A stretch of 64,000 bases of DNA. It comes from Isochrysis galbana. Taxonomy: Eukaryota > Haptophyta > Isochrysidales > Isochrysidaceae. Of the stretch, positions 10,338 through 20,202 are shown one piece after another. Under the pieces are notes generated by a model that made no database searches, was not told the DNA's origin, and saw only the letters and a program-made list of their open reading frames with translations. A program made the position numbers and the translations under genes. Position 1 is the stretch's first letter, and each line of letters opens with the position of its first letter. The stretch is from positions 1,334,979 through 1,398,978 of the forward strand of contig CM030934.1 of the NCBI GenBank assembly GCA_018136815.1, given 5' to 3'.

Positions 10338-10440
10338 ACTAAGTTTACACTTAGTTGACCCATGGGGGGGCACGAGCCCCCCCCTCTCTCCACTCCTCCC
10401 CTGCCATGGGCCATGGGGGAGGAACCACCCATCCTCCTGA
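10338..10440 (+). repeat. Repeat family C, 5' fragment
   Basis: It starts AACTAAGTTTACACTTAGTT, passes through CATGGGGGGGCACGAGCCCC and CTGCCATGGGGGAGGAACCA, and breaks off at a 35 bp minisatellite. Full-length relatives are at 16523-17150, 18735-19340, 24250-24845 (inverted) and 39760-40395 (inverted). Confidence 0.75.
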
Positions 10441-10640
10441 GGCGAGAAGCGCTCAATCACCATCACCCACAGCATAGAAAAGCGTTCAATCACCATCAGC
10501 CTACACGTGGAACGCGTTCAATCGCCATCACCCCCACCGCATGGAAAAGCGTTCAATCACCATCAGCCTACACATGGAAAAGCGTTCAATTGCGGAAGAT
10601 CGTGGGGATCATGAGGCATGAGGGTAGCTATCCAACCCAC
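10441..10640 (+). repeat. Minisatellite of about 35 bp, five units
   Basis: A 17 bp core GCGTTCAATCACCATCA alternates with two kinds of linker (CCCACAGCATAGAAAA type and GCCTACACATGGAAAA type), making a two-unit higher-order repeat. The unique-looking flank ATCATGAGGCATGAGGGTAG is also shared. The whole array recurs inverted at about 49385-49590. Confidence 0.85.
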
Positions 10641-10837
10641 TCGTTTGGCAAGAGGGTATGCTGCATCCCGCTCGAGTTGGTGCGTGACAGAAAAATATGT
10701 ACGATACAATTGAACATGTCCAATACTAGCGATGTTGACATAAATTACTTAACAGTACTAAATCCGGAATATATCAAGAATATCCTTAGTAGCACGGCTT
10801 ACACAGCGGCGCACACGAGTGCGCTCCACACAAAACA

Positions 10838-11254
10838 GATTACAAAAGGCCCGTCCTCCCAGGGGAGGCGGGTGGGGGGAGGCGGGCGCACTCACTATTC
10901 TCGTGGACCACCTTCACTGCGTCGAAGGCTTCCTCGTACACCACGACGCGCTTGCCAGTGGCCTTAGAGAGGAGAGTTGCTGGCTTGTTGGGCAGCGTGG
11001 GCGCGAGCTCGTACTTGCTCTTCCAATAGTTGTAGTTGCCCCCCCCGTAGAGACGCCGCTGCTTGGCATCGGAGCACGTCCCAGTTCTTGAGAAGGTGGA
11101 CGATCTCAGCACGTTTTGCGGCATCCATGGCGCGGCTCTTGAAGTCAGCCACCAGCTGATAAAAGAGTCTCTTTGCCTCCTCCCACTGCTGCGGTGTCAC
11201 ACCTGCAGCAGCGGAAGGGGCATTGAGAAGGGGTGAGGGCGTCATCTGTGACAT
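10838..11254 (-). pseudogene. Frameshifted integrase-like relic of a transposable element
   Basis: Two overlapping minus-strand frames share one protein. The first (from the ATG at 11254) runs through FKSRAMDAAKRAEIVHLLKNW. After a frame change near 11070-11085, the second gives YGGGNYNYWKSKYELAP and KRVVVYEEAFDAVKVVHEN. The second part resembles the region just before the H2C2 zinc finger of integrases found in Ginger/KRBA2-like and retroviral-type elements. It ends at a canonical-looking donor (GTGAGT) near 10890, so an intron may follow. The frame change could be a real lesion or a base-call error. Family placement is tentative. Confidence 0.4.
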
Positions 11255-11524
11255 GCGGTGCGGGAGCGAGAGAGAGTGCGATATGAAGAAGAAGAAAGGA
11301 TTTACTGGGTGAGTTGCTGCCAGCGTTTTCTTCCATAAACACCCTTACCTCGATACTCTCACCGACGAGAGTCTCGTTGTAGTGTCGAAAAGTCGCAAGG
11401 CACCGCCACAAGAACGACCATAAGATTCATCGTAACAGCACCGTAAGATTGAGGTATGAACAGAGACAGAGTACGAGGTGACTGCCAGCGAAACGGGACA
11501 GGCACCCTTGACAGCTTACGGGGG

Positions 11525-11850
11525 GGAATAGCGCCTGGGGGCTCGAGGACAGCCCCCCGATAGCTATCGGCGCCCGTCGTTTTCCCCCAATAGCTATCGG
11601 CGCCCGTCCTTTTCCCCCCAATAGCTATCGGGGGCCGCCTTTCGCCCCCGATAGCTATTGGGGGCCGACCTTAAAACGCGATAGCTCCCCGGGGGACGTA
11701 AAATCTCCCAACAGCTCTCGGGGGATTTTCTCGGTCCCCCGATAGCTCTCGGTGGGGCTGTTGGCGATCGGGAGAAAATTTCCCCCCGATAGCTCCTGGG
11801 GGCCCCCGGGAGCTCCTGGGGGGCGTTGGCTCCTGGGGGGTAACACATAT
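11525..11850 (+). repeat. Palindromic GATAGCTATC array (family E), copy 1
   Basis: About nine degenerate copies of the self-complementary motif CCCCCGATAGCTATCGGGGG, spaced about 30-40 bp apart, separated by short linkers such as CCTTAAAACGCG and GGCTGTTGGCGATCGGGA. The same units in the same order, with the same linkers, occur inverted at 31925-32225. It is followed at 11850-11960 by AT-rich DNA with repeated GGCCAAATAC. Confidence 0.9.
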
Positions 11851-12239
11851 ATGTATTTGGCCTCCGGCCAAATACCTTTAAAATATATTCGAGGCCTACA
11901 ACCCAGGACGCGCTTCAAATACAGCCAAATACATATGTAGAGGCCAAATACGGTAAATACGTATTTCCCATCTAGGGGCGTGAGTAAAGGCAGAATGATA
12001 GAATTATCGATGTTTCGTTCATTCTCGTTGGGGGGGGTTTGGGGTGCGGGTTTTCAAGTTTTGACCGCCGTCTGGCGACTGGAGGTCGGTCGCGCCTGGC
12101 GCATTTCCTGGACATTTCGCGAGAGGCGCCCGTGGGGGGCGCAGGAAGCTTCGTAGAAAGTACCGGTCTTCTCTCGGCCCTTCTCCCTGGGCTTCCCCCG
12201 CGTGCAGAGGCGGCGGCCGCGCTGAGCTCGCCGCGTCTC

Positions 12240-12480
12240 TCTCGCCGCTTCCCCCCCCCCCCCCCCGCCCCGCCCCGCCTCCCCCTCCCCCCCCCTCTGC
12301 CCCCCCTCCCCTCCCCCTTCCCCCCCCCCCCCCCTTCCTTCTTTCTTTCTCTTCTCTCGGCCTCTCCTCTTTTCTTCTACTCCACCACCAGGGAGGGCCC
12401 TCCCCGTCCCCTTCCCCCCGCCCCCCACTCCTATCTCTCGTCTCGCTCCCCTCCCCCCCCCCCCCTCCCCCCCTCCGGAG
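12240..12480 (+). promoter_or_regulatory. Polypyrimidine tract just upstream of FtsH
   Basis: An almost pure C/T stretch with several C homopolymers of 8-14 bases, ending about 14 bp before the FtsH start codon. Similar tracts sit just upstream of several other starts in the window. A promoter or 5' leader role is inferred from position only. Confidence 0.4.
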
Positions 12481-12486
12481 AGCCTC

Positions 12487-14608
12487 ATGCTCGCCGCTTC
12501 CTCGCTCGGCGCGCTTGCGCTCCACGCGCCGATGACGATCCGGCCCGCGCTTCGGCCCCAAAACGTCCAGATGAACGCCGCCTCCGACTTGCGCAACGGG
12601 ATCGCCGCCGGTGAGCTCCGCTAGTCCCAACGAGCGAGCGCTCTGCTCACGATGCACACTTGCCCCACCCTTCATTTCACTCTGGAGCCCGGCAAGCACG
12701 CGCAGACCGTGTACGCTCGTGCTCACATGTCCTTTCTCTCCGCCTCCCATCCCCATCGCAGCTGCCATCGCCGCCACCGTTGGTGTGAGTGCTGCATCGG
12801 CAGCTGAGCCGTGGCCCTACTCTACGCTCCTCGACCGTATCAATGCGGATGAGGTCGCCAAGGTCGCCTTCTCGGAGGACGGCACCAAGGTCGTCGCATT
12901 CGACGATAAGGGTGACCACCAGGTTCAGATCTTCCCTGGCGGAGATGCCGAGCTCGTGCAGCAGCTCCGCAAGCACAACGTGCAATTCGCAGTTGTTCCC
13001 CGCCCGGAGGCCAACCCGCTTTTCTCTGCTCTTGGCACCTTCGGCGGCGTCCTACTTAACTTCTTCCCCCTGATCCTACTGATCGGCCTCAATATCCTCG
13101 CGTCGCGTGGCGGCGGCGGTATGGGAGGTGGTGGCATGGGCGGTCCCGGCAATATTGGTAAGGCCAAGTCGCAGATTCAGATGGAGCCCAACACTGGCGT
13201 CACCTTTGATGACGTCGCGGGTTGCGATGCCTCGAAGCTTGAGCTTACCGAGATTGTCGAGTTCCTCAAGAATCCGGCCAAATATTCGGCGCTGGGCGCC
13301 AAGATTCCGCGCGGCGCGATCATGGAGGGCCCCCCCGGTACCGGCAAGACCCTTCTCGCCCGCGCCGTTGCTGGCGAGGCTGGAGTGCCGTTCATTTCCG
13401 CCTCGGGCTCTGAGTTCGTCGAGATGTTCGTTGGTGTGGGCGCCTCACGTGTCCGGGACCTCTTCTCCCAAGCCAAGAAGAATGCGCCCTGCATCGTATT
13501 TATCGATGAGATTGATGCGATTGGCGGAGCGCGTGCTGGTGGCGCCGGCGGCGGCATGGGCGGCGGTGGCAATGACGAACGCGAGCAAACGCTCAACCAG
13601 ATCCTGACTGAGATGGATGGCTTCGACGGCAACTCGGGGGTCATTGTCCTTGCCGCCACCAACCGTGCTGACATCCTCGATTCGGCTCTCCTCCGCCCCG
13701 GTCGCTTCGACCGCCGTGTTCCTGTGGATCTTCCCGACGTCAAGGGCCGCCTCGAGATCCTCAAGGTGCACGCCCGCGGCAAGCCTTTAGCGGCTGATCT
13801 GGACCTCAACATCATCGCCAAGCGCACTACTGGCTTCTCGGGTGCCTCGCTTGCGAACCTCCTCAACGAGGCTGCCATCGTCGCCGCTCGCAAGGACGCC
13901 ACCGAGATCGGCTATGAGCAGATTGACTACGCCATCGACCGTGTGACGGTCGGAATGCAGAAGACCACTGGCACTTCCTTCCCGGCGCGCCAGCGCCTTG
14001 TTGCCTACCACGAGGCCGGCCATGCCGTCATGGGCCTCCTTACTCCCGACTATGACCTCGTCACTAAGGTGACAGTTATCCCCCGCACGAACGGCGCGGG
14101 CGGATTCACCCTCTTCACACCATCTGAAGAACGCCTCGAATCAGGCATGTACTCTAAGCGCTACCTCGAAGCGCAGCTTTCCGTCGCCCTAGGCGGGCGT
14201 GTTGCTGAGGAGATTGCCTTTGGAGAGGACGAGGTTACCACGGGCGCCTCAGGCGACTTGCAGCAGGTGCGGCAGATCGCTCGCCGGATGGTCGCGCAGT
14301 GGGGCTTTGCCTTCGAGAACCTAGGCGGCGGCCCCGTCGCGTGGGAGACGCCTGAGGGTAACGGCATGATGCAGCCCAAGGTTGCGTCGGCCAAGATGGA
14401 GCAGGACATTGACGAGCAGGTCAAGCGGATTGTCGAGAGGGCTTTCGACAAGTGCATGGCGACGCTTACCGAGAATAAGGCTCTCCTCGACGCCGTGACC
14501 GCCCGCCTCATCGAGAAGGAGACCATTGATTATGATGAGCTCCTTGCGATGCGCGACGCCCACTTCGGCGGCAAGTCCCCGGCTGAGTTCTCCACCTCCG
14601 CCATGTAA
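12487..14608 (+). CDS. ftsH: FtsH ATP-dependent zinc metalloprotease, plastid type
   Basis: Membrane-bound AAA+ protease that extracts and degrades damaged proteins; plastid forms act in photosystem II repair on thylakoids. Exon 1 is 12487-12610 and exon 2 is 12762-14608, with a 151 bp intron (GTGAGC...TCGCAG). The product is 656 residues. In order: a leader with a hydrophobic start, a basic stretch and a second Ala-rich hydrophobic segment ending SAASAAEPW; the FtsH N-terminal domain; a membrane segment ([16 protein letters not shown]); Walker A GPPGTGKT at about 231; pore motif MFVGVGASR; Walker B FIDEID at about 290; the second region of homology to LRPGRFDRR; zinc site HEAGH at about 458; and [13 protein letters not shown] with the third ligand region. 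All catalytic residues are present. Odd points are a glutamate just before Walker A ([11 protein letters not shown]) and a Gly-rich insertion in place of the usual GRxRG after Walker B. Plastid targeting is inferred from the leader. Confidence 0.96.
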
Positions 14609-15300
14609 GCTTTATGCGCTCTCGGGCGCGGGGATGAGATGGCCCGACAGCCAGTCACCTCGAGAGCTCTGACGCCTATTACCTTCTCAGCATTGTACAC
14701 AACGTGATCGTCGAGCAGGCGTGGAGGCACCAGGACTGCTCACCACCCAACGCTTGATGGTTCTCTCAGCTCTTGCGGGGAGTGGGAGGTACTTGATTTC
14801 AGTGCTTGGGGTGGACTGGTTGGGGGTGTCGGGTATACAACATATGCCATGTGTTGGGACAACACCAACACACGCAAGATGTTGTCCTCCCTCGCATCGT
14901 GCGTGTGGGGGTGAGGAAGGGGGCAGGATGGGAAAACAATAGCTCCGTTTTACGATGGTTTTGTGATTGTGCCCTCTTATGAGAACGTGTGGAATATCAC
15001 CGTTAGTTTGCGCCAACGCCGACGCGTACGTATTTCATAAAGCAAACGTTTGAAAATTCAAGAGTGAGGTAAGGGCGGTCAGAAAAGAACATTTGACCTT
15101 TGAATGATCCTATACTAACGACACCTACTGCGGACTGAGTACGCACACTATTACTAGCGCTACCTCTCCGCCGACACCGAGAGGGTGCAACTCGAGGTTC
15201 GAGGTTCCCTTTTCCTTTTTTTGTCACGCCCCTCCCGACTTTTTAGGTATATAATTTCTACTGACCCCTAACTTCGCCCCTAACTCGGAGCTGGACCGCG
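14609..15300. other. Intergenic DNA downstream of FtsH
   Basis: Presumed FtsH 3' flank. It contains a short GTTGGGACAACACCAAC inverted motif near 14852 and AT-richer DNA after 15000. No convincing gene or repeat-family member was seen. Confidence 0.5.
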
Positions 15301-15339
15301 CGCAAACAAACATAAAAACCAAACCTGAGGTTGCACCCT

Positions 15340-16120
15340 CTCGCCCTCAATTCCTGTCGCATTCGCGAATCGACGCTCGTTAGGCTTCTCTCTTCTCTTC
15401 GTTCGGTATTTATTTATCGTTATAATTCTAATTCTCTCGTTCTCGTTCTCGGTCAAAAATTTCGCGTGCTCGTAACACTCGTACCCTACAATCCCTCCTC
15501 GCCTCGCCAGCCCCTGCCAACACAGCCCTCCTCTCACTCACCCTCGAAGTCGCGTTCCGTCAAAAGAGGGCCAGGTTATTATTTTTTTCCCACCCAGATG
15601 TGCATGTTTTCTTTTTCAACCAGTGCAGAGGGAAAAATCGCCATGCGCACGCACGGCGTCTCCGCGGGGGGGGGAGACACCGCGCCGTGCCCAATGCGCA
15701 CGGCGTGCACAATGGTGCTCAGTTGATACTATTCAGTAAACTGCATGTTTGTGTAGGTGTCGGCCTCAGATGAAAAGCGTTTATGCGCACACACGGCGTC
15801 CCCGCGGGGGAACATGCACCGCGGGAAAGGCAGAGAAAGTTGTTCTCCCCACGCAGTGTTATTTAATTTTAAATAACTGTGGACATTTGATCGCTCAATT
15901 CGACTGATGTCCCACAATTGACGGAACGACACCTCGCCTCTCGCCTCTCGCTCGATGTCGCTCTCGCCGCCGTCCTTGCCCTCGCTCAAGCCCGCCTGCC
16001 CGCCTTCCTCTGCTGACGGGCCTCAGCCCTCAGCCCGTCAGCGTCTCCGAAGTCGTCTCCTCCGCCGCGCCTGCCGCCGGTCTGCCTCCTTCCTCATTGC
16101 CCTCAGGCCCTAAGGGCCAT
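15340..16120 (+). repeat. Repeat family L, interrupted by a transposon
   Basis: Landmarks CTCGCCAGCCCCTGCCAACA, CTCGATGTCGCTCTCGCC, GACGGGCCTCAGCCC and CATTGCCCTCAGGCCC recur inverted at about 41995-42300. In this copy the sequence is split by the element at 15547-15931; the other copy is continuous at the matching point, so it preserves the pre-insertion state. Confidence 0.85.
15547..15931. mobile_element. 385 bp inverted-repeat element (family K) with 5 bp target duplication
   Basis: The left end is AAGTCGCGTTCCGTCAAAAG. The right end read inward is TGTCGTTCCGTCAATTGTGG, so the termini share a GTTCCGTCAA core. CCTCG flanks both ends (15542-15546 and 15932-15936) and occurs once in the uninterrupted relative near 42182-42186. 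The interior has two GCGCACGGCGT...CCCGCGGGG hairpin-like units like those at 63.1-64.0 kb and no coding capacity. Relatives are at 53107-53729 and from 62950 on. Confidence 0.85.
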
Positions 16121-16139
16121 CACAATTCGTCAATTCCCT

Positions 16140-16290
16140 TTCTCCTACCTCCTTAGCCTTCCCCCTTCATTCCTTGTTCTTCGGTTTCCGGGGTCCGGCC
16201 CAGGTACACTACCTTGGGCGCCCGATTCGGGGCATGGGTATGGGTATGGGGTCCGGGCACGCCTTTTGCCTTTTGATTGGTTGGTTTTTG
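16140..16290 (+). repeat. Repeat family A, copy 2
   Basis: It shares CTTCGGTTTCCGGGGTCCGG, the CACTACC block and GGGGTCCGGGCACGCCTTTTG with the copy at 84-330. It directly follows the family L repeat, as an A copy also follows the L relative at 42 kb. Confidence 0.75.
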
Positions 16291-16362
16291 TGGTCGGGAA
16301 TTGCGCACGTGGTTAGTGATCCGTTGTTTTTCGTATTGAGCATCAACTGCATCGTCATAACG

Positions 16363-16512
16363 ATAGGATCATGGAGCGCGCCACGCTCCCCTCCTCTTTC
16401 TCCGCCCACCCCACCGCGCCGGCTGACCAAGTGATGGCCGACGCCACGCAACCGCAGCGCTCGCATACTGATATAATAATAAAACAACTGAGCGTTAGTA
16501 CCACTACTCCCA
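16363..16512 (+). repeat. Repeat with MERA-type ORF start, plus family J terminus
   Basis: CGATAGGATCATGGAGCGCG starts a sequence that recurs inverted at about 54205-54290. It opens a short frame beginning MERATLPSSF, like the starts at 22747 and 54051. At 16488-16512 is the terminal sequence of family J (GAGCGTTAGTACCACTACTC), into which the next repeat, family C, appears to be inserted. Confidence 0.6.
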
Positions 16513-16522
16513 CTATCCCGGT

Positions 16523-17150
16523 ACTATCACAACTAAGTTTATACTTGGTTCGCCCATGGGGGGGCACGAGCCCCCCCCTCTCTCCACTCCTCCCCTGCCA
16601 TGGGGGAGGAACCACCCGCTCTCCTGGCACGCCTGATGGCCTGCCAGGAGCACACTGCCCTGCTGACCCATCCCTCTCCCCACAGGCACGCCTGACTCGC
16701 CCGCCCTGGCCCGTCGTGGCCTGCCCATCCCTCTGACCAGCCCCTCCTCCCCCTGGGCCCCCCTGATCAGGACCTCCCAGCCAGCTCCAGTCGACTGGCA
16801 GGGGCTCGAGAGCCAGCGAGGGAGAGGCAGGAGGGGCCAGGGCCATGCCCCAGCCTCACCTGCCCCTTGAGCTGCGCTCCCAGGCCCCTGCCGGCCTCCT
16901 GGGGACCTGAAGAGGGGCCGCAGGCGCGCGCCATGGGCCCCCGCCGCAGGGAAGAGAGGAGGAAGAGGGAAGAGGGAGGGGAGGGGAGAGTGGCAGCTCT
17001 CCCCTCCGGCGTTTACGTGTCTTCTCGCCCCGTTTGGGTAAGAGAAGACGGGGGCGCCAGAGCCAGGAGGGAAGGGCCGCGGCTCGCCGCGGCCACTCGC
17101 TTAGGCGAGGAGTGATTAGCGCTTCTGGGCTCCTTTTCACGAGTGCCCCC
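16523..17150 (+). repeat. Repeat family C, near full-length copy (about 620 bp)
   Basis: It runs from AACTAAGTTTATACTTGGTT through CTGCCATGGGGGAGGAACCA and TTACGTGTCTTCTCGCCCCG to CTTCTGGGCTCCTTTTCACG and a poly-C run. A very similar inverted copy lies at 39760-40395, which fixes both ends. It is GC-rich with no recognisable protein. Confidence 0.85.
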
Positions 17151-17554
<404 letters not shown>

Positions 17555-17559
17555 GGTAC

Positions 17560-18720
17560 TATCACGACACCCCGCAGCGCACCTGCCCGTACGCCTTGAC
17601 GTGCGTTATCACTAGACACATACGAATGTGCACCCCTACGAATCTCCCCCCTCGCAAACCCCCGGCTCCCATTATAACTCCCCACAAGCTACAATGAGGG
17701 AAAACCCATTGAGGCGGACCGACCTACGTCGGGCGACTCTCCGGGAAAAAGCACCGGGGGGGGGGGGGGGGGCCTCTCGTCTAAAAAGAAGAACGGCCCT
17801 TACAGCTCTCGCCGCGAGCGATCCTCGAGAAATAGGAGACTGCGCCTCGAGGTACCTGCCACAAGGGTCCCCATAGAAGATAGGCGTCTTGAGCCTCTCC
17901 CTCCTCATCCCCCTCCTGTCGCCAGCCGTCCCTCTCCGCCCGCTTGCTAACGCAAACGGGGCTCGTTCCTTACCACACTCCATCGGGGGGGGTGCAAATC
18001 CCCCCCTCTCCCTCGCTTCGCTCTCCTCCACCTCTCTCCCTGCGGCGCGTCGCCATGCGGCGCGCCACGGCCTGCTCTCAGAGGTCCTTTGGGGGCATCC
18101 AGAGGGCCAGCCAGGGCAGCTCAGGGGGCAGTGGAGGCTCGGGCTCAGCCCCTGGCCCCCCCTGCCTCTCCCACGCTTGCCTCGCTGGCCCTGGGTGCCG
18201 CCCAGAGGCCCCTGTCTGCCTGGCGACCAGGGATGGGGGGGGGAGTCAGTACGAGAGCAGGCCCAAGCGGGCCAGGGCCGTTTGCGTTAGCAAGCGGGCG
18301 GAGAGGGGCGGCTGGCGACAGGAGGGGGGTGAGGAGGGAGAGGCTCAAGACGCCTATCTATGGGGACCCTTGTGGCAGGTACCTCGAGGCGCAGTCTCTT
18401 ATTTCTCGAGGATCGCTCGCGGCGAGAGCTGTAAGGGCCGTTCTTCTTTTTTGACGAGAGGTCCCTCCCCCCCCCCCCCGGTGCTTTTTCACGGAGAGTC
18501 GGCCGGCGTCGACCGGTCCGCCTCAATGGGTTTTCCCTCATTTTAACTTGTGGGGAGTTAGAATGGGAGCCGGGGGCTTGCGAGGGGGGAGATTTGGAGG
18601 GGTGCATAGGAGTATGTATCTGTGTCAACAGCACGCGCCAAGGTGTACGGGCAGGTGCGCTGAGGGCTGTCGTGTTGGTACCGGGCTAGTGAGAGTAGTG
18701 GTACTAATGCTCAGTTAGAT
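17560..18720. mobile_element. Fold-back element with arms of about 400 bp (repeat family J, full copy)
   Basis: The left arm, 17560-17965, is the inverted complement of the right arm, about 18281-18715. Shared landmarks, read from each outer end inward, are the terminal TAGTACC...GTACTATC block, CACCTGCCCGTACGCCTTG, CCGGCTCCCATT, CCCATTGAGGCGGACCG, a poly-C/G run, AAGAACGGCCCTTACAGCTC and CCGCTTGCTAACGCAAACG. The arms flank a GC-rich core (17966-18280). Half-copies are at 5640-6390 (core plus arm) and 48385-48590 (core), and terminus-only copies near 16490 and 45620. No transposase is present. Confidence 0.85.
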
Positions 18721-18734
18721 TATATCCCCCACTG

Positions 18735-19340
18735 TCAACTAAGTTTATACTTGGTTGACCCATGGGGGGGCACGAGCCCCCCCCTCTCTCCACTCCTCCC
18801 CTGCCATGGGGGAGGAACCACCCATCCTCCTGGCATGCCTGATGGCTTGCCAGGAGGCCACTGCCCTACTGACCCACTCCCTTCCCCACAGGCTCGCCCC
18901 ATTCGCCCATCCTGGCCCCTCGTGACCAGCCCATTGCTCCAACCCCCCCTCCCCCCCTGGTCGACAGGCAGACAGGTGCAGACTGGGGGCCCCAGAGGCT
19001 CGGGAGCGCCAGCGAGGGAGAGGCAGGGGAGGCCAGGGCCCAGCCCCAGCCTCCTCTGCCCCCTGAGCTGGCCTCCAGGAGCCTCCAGGGGCCGCCAGAG
19101 GGCAGCTGGAGGCCTGCCGCAGGCGCGCCATCGCGCGTGCCGCAGGAGAGGGGAGAGAGAGCGCGGAAAAGGGGGTGGGCGCGAGCGAGAGCTCCGCCCA
19201 CCGGAAAATCGGTAAGTCTCGCGCCTGTTTACAGGATAAGACGAGACAGAGTGGGCCGCCCACTCGGAGACACAGGAGGAAGGGGGGGAAAGATCACCGG
19301 GGGGTGGCGCGGGCCACCGGACCATATCTAAGCCCTCCAC
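18735..19340 (+). repeat. Repeat family C, second subtype
   Basis: It has the same start as family C (AACTAAGTTTATACTTGGTT then GACCCATGGGG), but the second half differs from the 16523 copy: GGGTGGGCGCGAGCGAGAGC, TCTCGCGCCTGTTTACAGG and GGCGCGGGCCACCGGACCAT. The same subtype lies inverted at 24250-24845 inside the LINE. Confidence 0.85.
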
Positions 19341-20185
19341 CCCAATCCCCCTAGTAGTGTACGGGGGGAGCCGCCTGATGGCGGGGGGAGAAGGGCCGGG
19401 GAATGGGGGTGTAGAGAGTATGCTACGTGCTACTTGTAGTGGGTAGTGGTTCCATTCGCCGCGAGTGCGGTAAGAATATTAAAAGGTTTTTTTTTTTATA
19501 TCCCCCACTGTCCACGGTCCATAGTCCACAACGTACAACAACGTACAACGTAGTTTTATTTCCGTCAAAAGTGGACCATCGACCATCGACTGCAATTTTA
19601 TTTTGATACGACTTCCGTGTTATTATAATAATTTTGTGGTATTATAATACTGCCAGTTCAGAGTCCTCGTAACATCATAAAAACATTCCGTGAAGACTAC
19701 AGCCTAGCGGCTAGTTGGTTCAGTATTTCGGGTTTCAGAGAGTTGAGAGTTTCGCCTTTTTCGCGGTTCTTCGCCATTCGCCATTCTTTCACGTGCTTCA
19801 GTCATCCCATCCTTGGCGACTGCCTCCGTAAGGCGTGAGAGGGAGTTGTGCGTGGTCCTTGTCATGAATCCAGAGTTGACCAGCCATACGCCGTACTTCC
19901 GCTATGGGGTCCTCTTCAGTGTGCATGTCCGCCTCGATGCCTCGATGTCAATATGTCAATGTATTTTCATGGCCCCACTTCTCCTTTTCCTCCCCTCCCC
20001 CCCCCCGGTATTCTCTCTTCCCCCCTCCCTCCCTCAACGGTTCCGCGGCGCGGCGCCCTACTCTATCTACCCCGCGCGCTCGGAACCAGCCAAACCCTCC
20101 CCCCTCCCTCCCCCCTTCCTCTCCCTCCCTTCCTTCCCCCCTTGCTCCCTCCTTCTCCCCCCCCCCCCTCCCCCCCCCTCTCTTC
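19341..20185 (+). other. Upstream region of the docking-complex gene, C-rich at its end
   Basis: AT-richer DNA with AGAATATTAAAAGG and a T run near 19474-19498 (also near 25303-25329), then a C/T-rich tract from 19985 to 20190 with C homopolymers ending about 24 bp before the start codon at 20203. A CTTAG|GCAG acceptor-like site lies between them. No protein domain. Confidence 0.45.
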
Positions 20186-20202
20186 CTGCCGCTTAGGCAG
20201 CG

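Noticed and set aside
10441..10590. Regularly spaced repeats that look like a CRISPR array
   Set aside because: The spacers are not unique: two linker types alternate and recur at 49.4 kb, and the DNA is eukaryotic. It is a minisatellite.
12019..12777. 252-residue open frame on the minus strand antisense to the FtsH 5' region
   Set aside because: It is Gly/Glu/Arg-rich because it reads the poly-C tract in reverse; no domain.
13177..13902. 241-residue minus-strand frame inside FtsH
   Set aside because: Shadow of the strongly biased FtsH codon use; the plus strand carries clear AAA+ motifs.
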